In this document: positions 32,625 through 41,143 of the stretch, piece by piece
Layout: each line of letters begins with the position of its first letter
How positions within the stretch are numbered: the first letter of the stretch is position 1
Assembly (NCBI RefSeq): GCF_021653975.1
Contig: NZ_JAJKFK010000001.1
Coordinates: 124,001-188,000 of the forward strand
Direction: 5' to 3'
From: Amycolatopsis sp. GM8
Lineage (GTDB): Bacteria; Actinomycetota; Actinomycetes; Mycobacteriales; Pseudonocardiaceae
DNA length: 64,000 nucleotides
The notes under the pieces: model-generated
Database searches by the model: none
Seen by the model: only the letters and a program-made list of their open reading frames with translations
Told to the model about the DNA's origin: nothing
Position numbers and translations under genes: made by a program

Positions 32625-33356
32625 TCAGATCGCGGTCCGGCCGCCGTCGGCGGCAACGATCGCTCCGGTCATGAAGCTCGCGAGGTCGCTCGCCACGAAA
32701 GCGACCACGTCGGCGACCTCGGCCGGGTCGGCCGTGCGAGCCATCGGCACGGTTTCCGCAAAGGCGTCCATGCCGTCGTCGCCAATCCCCGCGACCGCCT
32801 TCGTCGTGAGCATCGGCCCCGGCGAAACCGCGTTGATCCGTACTTTCCCCGGAGCGAATTCCGCCGCCCAGGCCCTGGTCAGGGATTCCAGCGCGGCTTT
32901 CGTCGCGCCATACAGGGCAAGACCGGGCATGCCGATCCCCGCGGCGGTCGACGAGATGTTGACGATGCTGCCACCGCCGTTAGCGGCCATTTTCGGCGCC
33001 AGTGCTTGAGTGAGCAGGAAGGGCGCGTGCACATTGACGGCGAACGCTTCCTGATACTCCCGCAAGGACTGGTCGGTGGTGGCGCCGAGGGGCATGCTCG
33101 CCGCGTTGTTGACCAGGATGTCGACGAGTCCGACCTCGTCAGCGAGGCGCTGCGCTTCCTTGCCGTTGCTGAGGTCGACCGGCACGAAACGAGCGTCGCC
33201 ACCGATATCGTCGACGACCTGACCACCGCGCCGCGGATCGCGCCCGGTGACTATCACCTTTGCGCCGCCGGTAGCGAGGGTCTTCGCCACCGCGTGGCCG
33301 AGGCCACCGACGGCGCCGGAGCCGGTGACCAGGGCTGTCTTTCCTGTGAAGTCCAT
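32625..33356 (-). CDS. SDR family oxidoreductase
   Basis: The 243-residue SDR has VTGSGAVGGLGHAV (a lengthened cofactor loop), VDILVNNAASMP, VNISSTAAGIG and the active-site Tyr/Lys in LYGATKAALESL. The strand-2 end GRDPRRGG favours NADPH. It is divergent from the TetR gene 33472-34047, and two perfect palindromes separate them. With the downstream hydrolase it forms the regulated operon. Confidence 0.85.
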   Translation of the reverse strand: MDFTGKTALVTGSGAVGGLGHAVAKTLATGGAKVIVTGRDPRRGGQVVDDIGGDARFVPVDLSNGKEAQRLADEVGLVDILVNNAASMPLGATTDQSLREYQEAFAVNVHAPFLLTQALAPKMAANGGGSIVNISSTAAGIGMPGLALYGATKAALESLTRAWAAEFAPGKVRINAVSPGPMLTTKAVAGIGDDGMDAFAETVPMARTADPAEVADVVAFVASDLASFMTGAIVAADGGRTAI

Positions 33357-33392
33357 TCCTATGTCCTTCGTCGTTCGGCCGGCCTGCGCCGG

Positions 33393-33457
33393 GCTTGGTG
33401 ATGGGACCAGGGTCCCATCACCAAGCTAGCACAGTTGATGGGACCCGGGTCCCATCA
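33393..33457. promoter_or_regulatory. Tandem perfect palindromes, TetR operators
   Basis: Site one has arms TGATGGGACC/GGTCCCATCA around AG at 33399-33420, and its symmetry extends outward to GCTTGG/CCAAGC, giving 16-bp arms (33393-33426). Site two has the same 10-bp arms around CG (33436-33457). The centres are 37 bp apart. They lie between the SDR start (33356) and the TetR start (33472), so one dimer or tetramer pair could shut both promoters. Confidence 0.9.
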
Positions 33458-33471
33458 CTACTGTTGTTCTC

Positions 33472-34047
33472 ATGAGCCGATGGCCAGCAGACACCGCAGA
33501 GCGCCTGCATGACGCCGCACTGGAGCTCTTCCTCGAACGCGGGTACGAGAACACGTCGGCGGCGGAGATCGCCGAACGAGCGGGCGTGGCGAAGAGCACG
33601 TTCTTCCGTCACTTCACCGACAAGCGCGAGGTGTTGTTCGCCGCCGGCCAGGACCTACTCGCCGATCGCAGCGCGAAAGTGATCGCCGGCGCACCGGCCG
33701 AGGCGACGACCTTCGACCTGCTCGATGCCGCGCTGCGTGCGATGACGACGGCGTTTGATCAGGAGCGGCGCGCTTGGTACGGACGCCGCCAATTGGTCAT
33801 CACCCAAAACCACGAGCTGCGCGAACGTGACCTCCTCAAGCGCGAGGCCCTCACCGCGGCCCTCGTCACCGCGCTGCACCAACGTGGACTGGCTTCGCCC
33901 GCGGCAGACCTTGCCGCCGAGATCGCCCACCTCGCCTTGCGGACTGCCTACGCGCGCTGGATCGATGGCTCCGTCGACAAACGACTCGACGAGCTGATCA
34001 GTGAGACTCTCGCCGACCTCCGGGCGGCCACGGCCGAGTTCGGATGA
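33472..34047 (+). CDS. TetR family regulator of the divergent SDR-hydrolase operon
   Basis: The 191-residue protein has its HTH at about residues 8-55 (LHDAALELFLERGYENTSAAEIAERA in register, VAKSTFFRHFTDKREVL). The C-terminal domain is Ala/Leu-rich with WYGRRQLVITQNHELRERD, seen in TetR regulators of drug or xenobiotic response. It probably binds the two GGGACC palindromes just upstream and represses itself and the operon. The inducer is unknown. Confidence 0.88.
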   Translation: MSRWPADTAERLHDAALELFLERGYENTSAAEIAERAGVAKSTFFRHFTDKREVLFAAGQDLLADRSAKVIAGAPAEATTFDLLDAALRAMTTAFDQERRAWYGRRQLVITQNHELRERDLLKREALTAALVTALHQRGLASPAADLAAEIAHLALRTAYARWIDGSVDKRLDELISETLADLRAATAEFG

Positions 34048-34127
34048 TCGAGCCCGATCCTGCGCCAGCGCCGGATCGCTGAGCGGTCGGAAACAGCTGG
34101 CGGAAACGCGACTGATGACTGGGACGG

Positions 34128-34361
34128 TCATACGTGACGACTCGGCCAAGCTGAGCCAGGTGATCCGGTCCGCAAACAGGGGGCCGGATCAGACCGCATT
34201 GGCGCTCGTCGCGTCGCGCTGTAGTGGCCCGCAAACGAATACGACGGAGTCGGCCGCCCACCGACAATGGCTCCGACCGCAACCGTTCCCACCGACATGA
34301 CCATGATCCCACAGGCGATCACAGTAGACACCCGAGCCCATTTTCGGGCGTGGTTCACCAT
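34128..34361 (-). pseudogene. Truncated N-terminus of a secreted trypsin-like protease
   Basis: ATG 34361 has GGAGG close upstream. The frame starts VNHARKWARVSTVIACGIMV with a signal-peptide-like hydrophobic segment, then AIVGGRPTPSYSFAG, which resembles the activation site and first strand (IVGG) of S1 proteases. The remaining 25 codons are unlike a protease, and the frame stops after 77 codons next to the TetR gene, so the catalytic domain is lost. The identification rests on a short stretch. Confidence 0.4.
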
Positions 34362-34390
34362 AACCTCCAACGAAATAACGGTGAATAAGG

Positions 34391-34782
34391 ATGCACACAA
34401 ACACGGAACCTGGCCGCCGTCCAAGAGCATTTCCACAACGAAAACCCGACGACATCGTGTGGGAGGCACCCGCACGGGGGCACGTCTACCGTACGGCGGC
34501 CGACGTCAAGGCCGCGTATCTGGACATCTTCGACACCGTGCACATCACCAAGCTCAAGCTGCTGCGGCAGGTCGCCACCGAGACCACCGTGGTCGCCGGC
34601 AAGATGCCCAACCTGCCGTTCCCGGTGGGCACCAAGCTCAACGCAACGCCCGGCTGACCCACCTCTTCGAAATGCGGGGCGGGAAGATCTCCCGCGAGAT
34701 CGCCTACGAGATCTGGCGGGAAGCCGGCAGCCCCGAGGACCTCGACGACATCCCGGACGCCGTCGAGGTCCTGACGTTCTGA
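34391..34782 (+). pseudogene. Broken SnoaL/NTF2-like protein
   Basis: Frame one (34391-34650) reads DIVWEAPARGHVYRTAADVK ... MPNLPFPVGTKLNA, the beta-sheet core of a SnoaL-like polyketide cyclase/limonene epoxide hydrolase-fold protein. At about 34,650 a frameshift leads to THLFEMRGGKISREIAYEIW, its C-terminal part, in another frame. The N-terminal helices are also missing. It lies 30 bp before the broken FAD monooxygenase and probably formed one operon with it. Confidence 0.7.
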
Positions 34783-34812
34783 AGGTCGCCGGCTCGGCGT
34801 GGAGGTGCGATC

Positions 34813-35780
34813 GTGAATCACTTTGACGTGGCTGTCGTGGGCTATGGCCCGATCGGTCAGATGCTGGCTCTCCTCCTCGGGGCCCGGGGACACCGCGTCG
34901 TTGTGGCGGAGAAGTTCCCCGAGCCCTATGCCATGCCACGGGCAGTCCACGCCGACCACGAGGTGGCCCGCATCCTCCAGCAGGCCGGCGTCCGCCCGGA
35001 CACGAGTCCGATCATCGGACCGTTCGACAGTATGGTCGAGTTCCGCAACGCGGCTCGCGAAACTCTGCTCGAACTCGACTGGCGCGGCCTGGGCCCGTCC
35101 GGGTGGCCGGTGGGCAACTTCTTCTCCCAACCCGAAGGCACGAGGTGACCGGCTACGAAGAGAGGCCGGACGGCGTCGCGCTCACGCTCCGGCCGCACCC
35201 GGACGGCTCGGGCAAGGAGCCGCAGACGATCACCGCCGCCTATCTGGTCGGCTGCGATGGCGCGAACAGCACGATCGCCCGGCTCGCGGGACTGACCTCG
35301 AACGATCTCGGGTTCTTCTTCGACTGGCTCATTGTGGACGTCGTACCACCGGCCGGCATGACCTTCGATCCGCTGGGTTGGCAACTCTGCGATCGGGCGC
35401 GCCCCACGACGTTGACGCCGGCCGGGCCTGGGAAGTGCTGGCCCCTGGGGTTGGACCGAACGGACCTCCACATTGGAGAGACACACTGTTTACCGCTTCC
35501 AGGCGCGGTGGGCACAAGAGTGGCGCGCGGGCCGCGCACTCATCGCGGGTGACGCCGCGCACCTGATGCCGCCCTTCGCCGGGCAGGGACTCTGCGCCGG
35601 CCTGCGCGACGTGCACAACCTCGCCTGGCGGCTGGACCTGGTCCTGGCCGGGAAAGCCGGTGACACGCTGCTCGACACCTACGGCACTGAACGTGCCGAG
35701 CACGTCCGGCACTTCATCGAGCTCTCCATGCGCTTCGGCGAGATCATTTGCCTCACTGATCCCGCGCCACAGTTCCGAGC
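34813..35780 (+). pseudogene. Shattered FAD-dependent aromatic monooxygenase (MhpA-like)
   Basis: Three pieces in two frames are recognisable. Piece one (34813-35148) has FDVAVVGYGPIGQMLALLLG, the FAD loop, and AMPRAVHADHEVARIL typical of 3-(3-hydroxyphenyl)propionate hydroxylase. Piece two (about 35145-35410) has YLVGCDGANSTIARLAGL, the DG motif. Piece three (about 35475-35780) has [32 protein letters not shown], the GD motif. About 40 residues are lost between pieces one and two, more between two and three, and the C-terminal domain is replaced by the antisense LysR remnant. No functional product is expected. Confidence 0.85.
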
Positions 35781-35784
35781 ATCG

Positions 35785-36332
35785 GCGACCTGGACCGGAC
35801 GGTCGATGGCGTGCCGCCGGACGTACGACTCCTCCATCGTCGGGATACGTCCGTCGTCATAACGAACGGCCACGTGCCGCAGGGATCTGTACTGCTCCAG
35901 CGACAAGGTGTCGCCGACTAGCCGGTTGTCCACCGGCGTGATCACAACCCAATCCGCGGTGAAGAGAGGCGTCACCGGGTGCCGAGTGATCATGTGCTCC
36001 TCGATGGTCAGGAGCAGATCGATAGTGCCTTCGTCGAGTTCGGTCGCGTACTCGGCCTGGTAGGGGCGGACGCGCACGCTGATGCCCGGATGGCCGGCCA
36101 CGCTGCCGAGCACGGACGGCATCAGGACCCGCGCGGCGAAGTCGCTCATCATCACCGAGAAGCAGCGCTCGGCCGTTGCCGGATCGAAGGCTTCCGGCGC
36201 CAATTGGTCGACCTGCGCGAGCAACTGGCGAACCTGGTGGAGCAGGTCCTCGCCGCGAGCCGTGCGACGCATGCTTCGGCCGTCGTCCAGCGGGATCAGC
36301 AGGTTCAGGTCCCAGTTCCGGGCTTTCGTCAC
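35785..36332 (-). pseudogene. LysR-type regulator lacking its DNA-binding domain
   Basis: GTG 36332 has GGAGG upstream and starts WDLNLLIPLD, the usual first helix of NodD-like LysR proteins. The next residues are GRSMRRTARGEDLLHQVRQL, which normally follow about 40 residues later, so the whole helix-turn-helix is deleted in frame (junction about 36,288). The effector domain then continues (FSVMMSDFAARVLMP, DLLLTIEEHMITRHP) but breaks off at RPVQVA near 35,785, where the FAD monooxygenase remnant begins on the other strand. It was probably the regulator of that monooxygenase. Confidence 0.8.
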
Positions 36333-36366
36333 CGAGCCACCTCCACAGTGGACGCGTGGGCCACTG

Positions 36367-37028
36367 CTAGACCAAGCCGAGCTCGCGCGCCCGCACTCCG
36401 GCTTGAAACCGTGACTCGGCACCCAATGCGGTCATCAGCTCGGCGACCCGGCGGCGGTAGGTCCGCACGCTCAGACCGAGCGTCCGGGCGGCGGCCTCGT
36501 CTTTGACCCCCTGGCTCAGCAGATCCAGTCAGCGGGCGCGAGGTGACGGATTTCGGAGACTTGTGCGTCGTAGACGGTGAGGTCGGTCGCCGACCGCCAG
36601 GCGGTTTCGAACAGCGACATCACTCCCTGGATGGTTTCGGGCTGGGTGATGACGCTGTAGCTGCGCTGGCTGGCATTGAGACTGCCGGCCAAGATCGCGA
36701 TCCGATTGTCGATCACGATCGTCTCGTTGATTTCCTTGGCGGAGACACGAATCTGCGCCCCGAGACGGTCACGGAGGCTCACCAGTTCCCGCGCCGACAC
36801 CGAATCGAGCAACAAGCCGGATCGGTAGATCTTGCGGATGCGCACGTCGCCCGCCCTTCGCGCCACCGCTGCCACGAGTTCGTCCTGCCTGGAGCCGGTC
36901 ACCCAGGTCGCGAAGTCGTTGGCAGCGCACGCGAGGTCGGTCATGGTCGCGAACAGGTGTCCCACGCGGTGGAACAGTTCCTCCTCACTCCGCACGACCG
37001 TGACTCTGTCGATCTCACCCACCCGCAT
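36367..37028 (-). pseudogene. LuxR-type regulator with frameshift before the HTH
   Basis: From ATG 37028 the frame gives a sensor region (ELFHRVGHLFATMTDLACAA, a PLD-like block ETIVIDNRIAILAGSLNASQ) and hits a stop at 36516 after HLAPADWIC. In another frame the missing C-terminus is intact: LDLLSQGVKDEAAARTLGLS, VRTYRRRVAELMTALGAE, ending ARELGLV at 36367, a LuxR helix-turn-helix. An extra ACTG near 36,530 explains the shift. It is divergent from the aldo/keto reductase, its likely former target. A sequencing error is possible but the surroundings are also decayed. Confidence 0.75.
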
Positions 37029-37119
37029 TGCATCGATGCTATCCGCGGCGGCACGACCGTTGACGGCGTGGCAGGTTGTTGCCAATCCCGGCCGGCCAGC
37101 ACGACGCCACGCTGGTGGC

Positions 37120-38061
37120 ATGACGAGTAACCAAAGCAGCGCACCAAACGCCGCCGCCGCGGGCACCTGGCAACTCGGTGACCGCACTGTCAACCGCATC
37201 GGCTTCGGCTCAATGCGGTTGACCGGCATGCCTTCGGACGAGAAGCCCAAGGACCGCGACGAGGCGATCACCGTCCTGCGCCGCGCCGTCGAACTCGGCG
37301 TCAACCACATCGACACCGCGGCCTTCTACTTCACGCCCACTCGCTCGGCGAACGAGTTGATCAGCACGGCGCTTCAGCCCTACGCCGACAACCTGGTCAT
37401 CACCACGAAGGTCGGACCAGGCCGTACCCGCGACGGTGAGTTCGAGTACGCGCGCCCCGATCAGCTGCGGGGCCAGGTCGAGGAGAACATCCGGCAGCTC
37501 GGCCTCGACCACCTCGACGTCGCCAACCTGCGCTGGGGCGCTTGGATGGACAAGGACACCAGCTCGATCGCCGAGCACTTCGGCGCGCTCGCGGACCTGC
37601 GCGAGGCAGGACTGATCCGCCACCTCGGCATCTCCAACATCGTGGCGGAACAGCTGACCGAGGCGACGGCGATCGCACCCGTGGTCTGCGTGCAGAACCG
37701 ATACGCCCTGACCGATCGCGCGGACGATGCCCTGGTCGACCGGTGCGCCGAACACGGCATCGCGTTCGTCCCCTTCTTTGCCGTCGCAACCTCGATTCCC
37801 GGCGCCACCCCGCTCGGTGGGCGCGACGTGACGGGCCAGGCCGAGGTCGCCAAGGTCGCCGAGGCACACGGCGCGACCCCGGCACAGGTCCGCCTCGCCT
37901 GGACCCTGCACCGCGGCAACCACGTTCTCGCCATCCCCGGAACCGGCAACTCCGGACACCTGGAGGAGAACATCGCGGCAGGCCGCCTCCGGCTCAGCAG
38001 CGACGAGCTGGACCTGCTCGATGGCATCGCCCCCGCCTCGACGCCGCAGAGCCGGCCGTGA
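37120..38061 (+). CDS. Aldo/keto reductase
   Basis: The 313-residue (beta/alpha)8 NADPH-dependent reductase has GFGSMRLTG, the HIDTAAFYFTP segment with catalytic Asp and Tyr, ITTKVG with Lys, and the NADPH-binding IPGTGNSGHLEENI. The usual His of the tetrad is replaced: the strand reads VANLRWGAW. This Asn-Leu-Arg version is seen in a bacterial AKR subgroup. ATG 37120 was chosen because the upstream part of the frame is antisense to the LuxR gene. It is followed by the frameshifted M24 gene 20 bp downstream. Confidence 0.88.
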   Translation: MTSNQSSAPNAAAAGTWQLGDRTVNRIGFGSMRLTGMPSDEKPKDRDEAITVLRRAVELGVNHIDTAAFYFTPTRSANELISTALQPYADNLVITTKVGPGRTRDGEFEYARPDQLRGQVEENIRQLGLDHLDVANLRWGAWMDKDTSSIAEHFGALADLREAGLIRHLGISNIVAEQLTEATAIAPVVCVQNRYALTDRADDALVDRCAEHGIAFVPFFAVATSIPGATPLGGRDVTGQAEVAKVAEAHGATPAQVRLAWTLHRGNHVLAIPGTGNSGHLEENIAAGRLRLSSDELDLLDGIAPASTPQSRP

Positions 38062-38081
38062 GCACACGAAGGGACAACACC

Positions 38082-39343
38082 ATGACCGACACAGTCCTGC
38101 CGACCTATTCACTGACCGAGCGCGACCGTCGCTGGACCCTGGCGCGGACATTCATGGAGCAGGAAGGGCTCGACGCACTGCTCGTCGTGGGAGAGCACGA
38201 AGATTCAGGCGCGGGATCACTGTATGTCGACACCTGGTTCACGAACGACCGGGCGGGGTGCACCGTCGTTTTCCCGCGTGAGGGCGAACCGGTGATGCTG
38301 GTCCCGATCGGGACCTACCTCACCTGCCACATGGACGCCGCCAACAAAGGCGAGCAGCAGTGGCTTCCACCGGAGAACCTCCGCATCGGTCACGACTCGG
38401 GCGCGATCACGGCCACGCTCAACGAGTTCGGGCTCGCGGGCGGAACCATCGGCGTTGTCGGGCTCGAGCCGTTCGGCCCGTTCCACCCCGAAGGTCTCGT
38501 GAACTACCCACTCTGGAACACCATTCTGCAGCGGTTCCCGGACGCCACGTTCGAACCGGTCACGCCGGGTATCTCGCGGCTGCTGGCCCTGCTGAGCGAG
38601 GAAGAGATCACGGTCGTGCGCCATTCGGCGCGCATCGGCGACGCCATGGCACAGGCCATGGTCGAAACAGCCCGTCCCGGCGTCCCGTCCTCGAGAGCGA
38701 GGTTTACGCGGCCGGTATGGGCGTGGCACACCGACGCGGCACGGTCGTCCCAGGAATGCATTTCTGCACCGGGCCACATCCGCTGGGCTGGGGACCACCG
38801 GTCTGGGCTTCTCGCACGCAGGCCCCGCGAGTCATTCAGGACGGCGACATCGTGATCGCGGAGGTGTTCTGCCTGTTCGGCATGCACCAAACACAGCACC
38901 AAGTCACCATCGCCGTCGGTGACGTGCACGAGGACGTCGAACGCGCCGCCGGCGTCGCGCGCGCGTCCTACGACGCGGGGCTGAAAGGATTGCGTGCGAA
39001 CCGGAAATTCGACGAAGTCGGCGAAGAGATGCTCGAACCGGTGCTCGCCGCCGGCGGCTGGATGCGTGGCCCGCAGATCCATGGACTGAACCCGCTCGTC
39101 CCGATTGCCCGCATCCCGATGAACTTCGGCCAGCTCGACCACATCGAACGCTACCCGGACCTGCCGGGCAGCGTGCCGGCGGTCGACAGTGACATGATCC
39201 CCGAGCCAGGCATGACCTTCGCGTTCGAGCCCAGCTGTGGATTCGGGAACCGCGCGGTCACCATCGGCGGTACGGTCATCGTCGGCGACGACGGCCCAGC
39301 CGAACTCAACCCCTACACCGCCCAACTCCTCCGGGCGGGTTGA
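38082..39343 (+). pseudogene. M24 (creatinase/Xaa-Pro peptidase-like) protein with a frameshift
   Basis: ATG 38082 opens a creatinase N-domain (LARTFMEQEGLDALLVVGEH, MLVPIGTYLTCHMDAAN). At about 38,690, after MVETARPGVP, the sequence continues in another frame with ESEVYAAGMGVAHRRGTVVP and runs to 39343 as the pita-bread domain. The metal ligands of M24 are poorly conserved: VIAEVFCLFGMHQTQHQ stands where the two Asp motif should be, and the last Glu motif is GTVIVGDDG. The ancestor was therefore probably already a non-peptidase. One indel separates the halves, so a sequencing error or a recent mutation are both possible. Confidence 0.75.
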
Positions 39344-39465
39344 CGGTCGTGGCACACCGCGCCGACAAGTCTGAATGGAAAATCATGCGACGGCGCGGTG
39401 CGAGCTGCGCTCGACCCTTGCGGCGGTATCGAGGGTCTGCGGCGCGCCGCCGGTTGGACCAGTAC

Positions 39466-39479
39466 TTGGTCTAGACCAA
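39466..39479. promoter_or_regulatory. dre-like palindrome (GntR/DasR-type operator)
   Basis: TTGGTCTAGACCAA contains the core TGGTCTAGACCA of the DasR-responsive element of actinomycetes (known consensus A-S-TGGTCTAGACCA-S-T). It lies between two convergent genes (stops at 39343 and 39511) and so is not in front of any start codon in this window. Confidence 0.5.
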
Positions 39480-39510
39480 TGCGGCGGCGCATGCCAGAGC
39501 ACGGAATGGC

Positions 39511-40284
39511 TCAATGTGGCCAGGGGGCGGTGCCACCGTCGACGCCGAGGGTCATGCCGGTCACATAACTCGCCCGGTCGCTGAGGAGCCAGGCGGCGGC
39601 TTCGGCGATCTCCTCCGGCTGCCCAGGGCGGCCCAGGGCGGCCAGCGAGCTCAGACGCTCGACGATGCCCGGGTCGCGTTGCTGCCAGGCGACCATCATC
39701 TCGGTCATCGTGGCGCCGGGCGCGATGGCGTTGACACGGACACCGTCGCGGCCGTATTCGGCCGCGGCGGCGCGGCTCAGGGCAATGACGGCGGCCTTCG
39801 TCGCCCCGTACACGCTCTGCCCGGCAGCGCCGAAGGTACCGCCGATGCTGCTGATGTTGACGATCGAGCCACCGGTGGCGCCGTCCGCGGTCATCGCCCG
39901 CAGCTCGGCGCGCATCGCCAGCCACACGCCCTTGAAGTTGGTCCCGAGGACGGCGTCGAAGGTCTCGTCGCTGACCTCGGCGAGGCGGCCGCCGCCCTGG
40001 GTGCGGCCGGCGTTGTTCAGTGCGCCGTCGAGGTGTCCCCACCTCTCGACCGCGGCCGCGATGGCTCGCTCCAGTTCGTCGGCATCAGTGGTGTCGGCCT
40101 GGACGGCGAGGACGTTGCCTCCGTTCGCGGTCACGCTCTCGGCGACGCGGTCGAGTTCGGTCTTGCGGCGGGCGGTGATGACGACGTTCGCGCCTTCGCG
40201 GGCGAACAGGTACGCGGCGGACTCGCCGATGCCGGTTGAGGCGCCGGTGATGAGGATGGTCTTACCGGTCAGCAGGTCGTTCAT
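39511..40284 (-). CDS. SDR family oxidoreductase
   Basis: The 257-residue SDR has ITGASTGIGESAAY, LDGALNNAGRTQGG, VNISSIGGTFG and VYGATKAAVIAL (Tyr, Lys). The strand-2 end TARRKTEL favours NADPH. It is preceded by a TetR gene on the same strand (33-bp gap), which makes the pair an autoregulated module. The C-terminal VTGMTLGVDGGTAPW is typical of the family. Confidence 0.88.
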   Translation of the reverse strand: MNDLLTGKTILITGASTGIGESAAYLFAREGANVVITARRKTELDRVAESVTANGGNVLAVQADTTDADELERAIAAAVERWGHLDGALNNAGRTQGGGRLAEVSDETFDAVLGTNFKGVWLAMRAELRAMTADGATGGSIVNISSIGGTFGAAGQSVYGATKAAVIALSRAAAAEYGRDGVRVNAIAPGATMTEMMVAWQQRDPGIVERLSSLAALGRPGQPEEIAEAAAWLLSDRASYVTGMTLGVDGGTAPWPH

Positions 40285-40317
40285 GGATGTTGCTCCTAAG
40301 AGAGGAATCGAAAAGGG

Positions 40318-40899
40318 TCAGTCAGGTGCTCCGCCCGCGACGAGCGCTTGGATGAGCGCGTCGCGGACGACGGCGGATGTCGCGTCGTTGTCACTGCTGT
40401 CGGGGTTCGCGGCGACGGCATGGGCGACACCGCGGAGGGCGGCGCGCAGCGCGTCCGTCGCCAGCGCGGCGGTGATCCCAGGCCGGAGGGCGCCTGCTCG
40501 CTCGATTTCGTCGAAACCGGCACGCAGCAGCGCGCCGCTTTGTTCGACTTGGCTCGGCAGCGGGCCCGACGTCGGGTACATCGCCGGGTAGAGAAGCGGG
40601 TAGGCGAGCGCGAACGCGATGTGCGCGTCCCATCCCGCGGCGACGCGGGCGCGTGGGTCCGCGCTGTCCGTCGAGGTACTGGTGTCCTTGCGGTGGAAGT
40701 ACTCCTCGAACGCGGCATCGACGACCGCGCGGACCAGTCCCGACCGGTCACCGAAGTGGTAATACAGCGACGGAGCCTGCACACCCGCGGCGGCGCAGAC
40801 CGCACGCGTGGACACCGCGTCGACACCGTCGCGGGTGGCGATCTCGAAGGCAGCGGCGAGCAGTCGCCCGCGGGCGTCACTGGCTGTGTTCTGTAGCAT
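40318..40899 (-). CDS. TetR family regulator
   Basis: The 193-residue protein has an HTH of RLLAAAFEIATRDGVDAVST, AVCAAAGVQAPSLYYHFGDRSG at about residues 11-58, and a C-terminal TetR_C domain with AYPLLYPAMYP. Its start codon lies within the first of two perfect TRTAGC-N3-GCTAYA palindromes, so binding would block its own start. The SDR downstream is co-transcribed. Confidence 0.88.
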   Translation of the reverse strand: MLQNTASDARGRLLAAAFEIATRDGVDAVSTRAVCAAAGVQAPSLYYHFGDRSGLVRAVVDAAFEEYFHRKDTSTSTDSADPRARVAAGWDAHIAFALAYPLLYPAMYPTSGPLPSQVEQSGALLRAGFDEIERAGALRPGITAALATDALRAALRGVAHAVAANPDSSDNDATSAVVRDALIQALVAGGAPD

Positions 40900-40923
40900 C
40901 GCTACAAATATAGCACCGCTATA
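40892..40923. promoter_or_regulatory. Two tandem 15-bp palindromes over the TetR start
   Basis: TGTAGC-ATC-GCTACA (40892-40906) and TATAGC-ACC-GCTATA (40909-40923) have perfect 6-bp arms and are 17 bp apart centre to centre. The first covers the ATG of the TetR gene (40897-40899). Confidence 0.88.
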
Positions 40924-41143
40924 GGCGCTCCGGGCAAATCGAGCATCCGTGATTCACCGCCGAGGGGATGTCGTCCGGCGGCACCCTTCGAGCGTTCGTA
41001 CCGGTCCCACGGCGACCGCGACGCCTTCGCCCCGTTCGCTGGAGAACAACGTCACGAACCGCGGCATGGTGGGCCGCGCCATCTCCTGGAAGAACCCGGT
41101 GTCCGGATGCGCCGGCGCCGCCGAGCTCCAGGGTGATCTTCCG
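40924..41143. other. Intergenic stretch, possible coding remnant
   Basis: No complete gene is visible. A minus-strand frame includes HPDTGFFQEMARPTMPRFVT, which looks protein-like but has no start context and no family that I recognise. It may be the remains of a gene between the two TetR genes. Confidence 0.35.
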
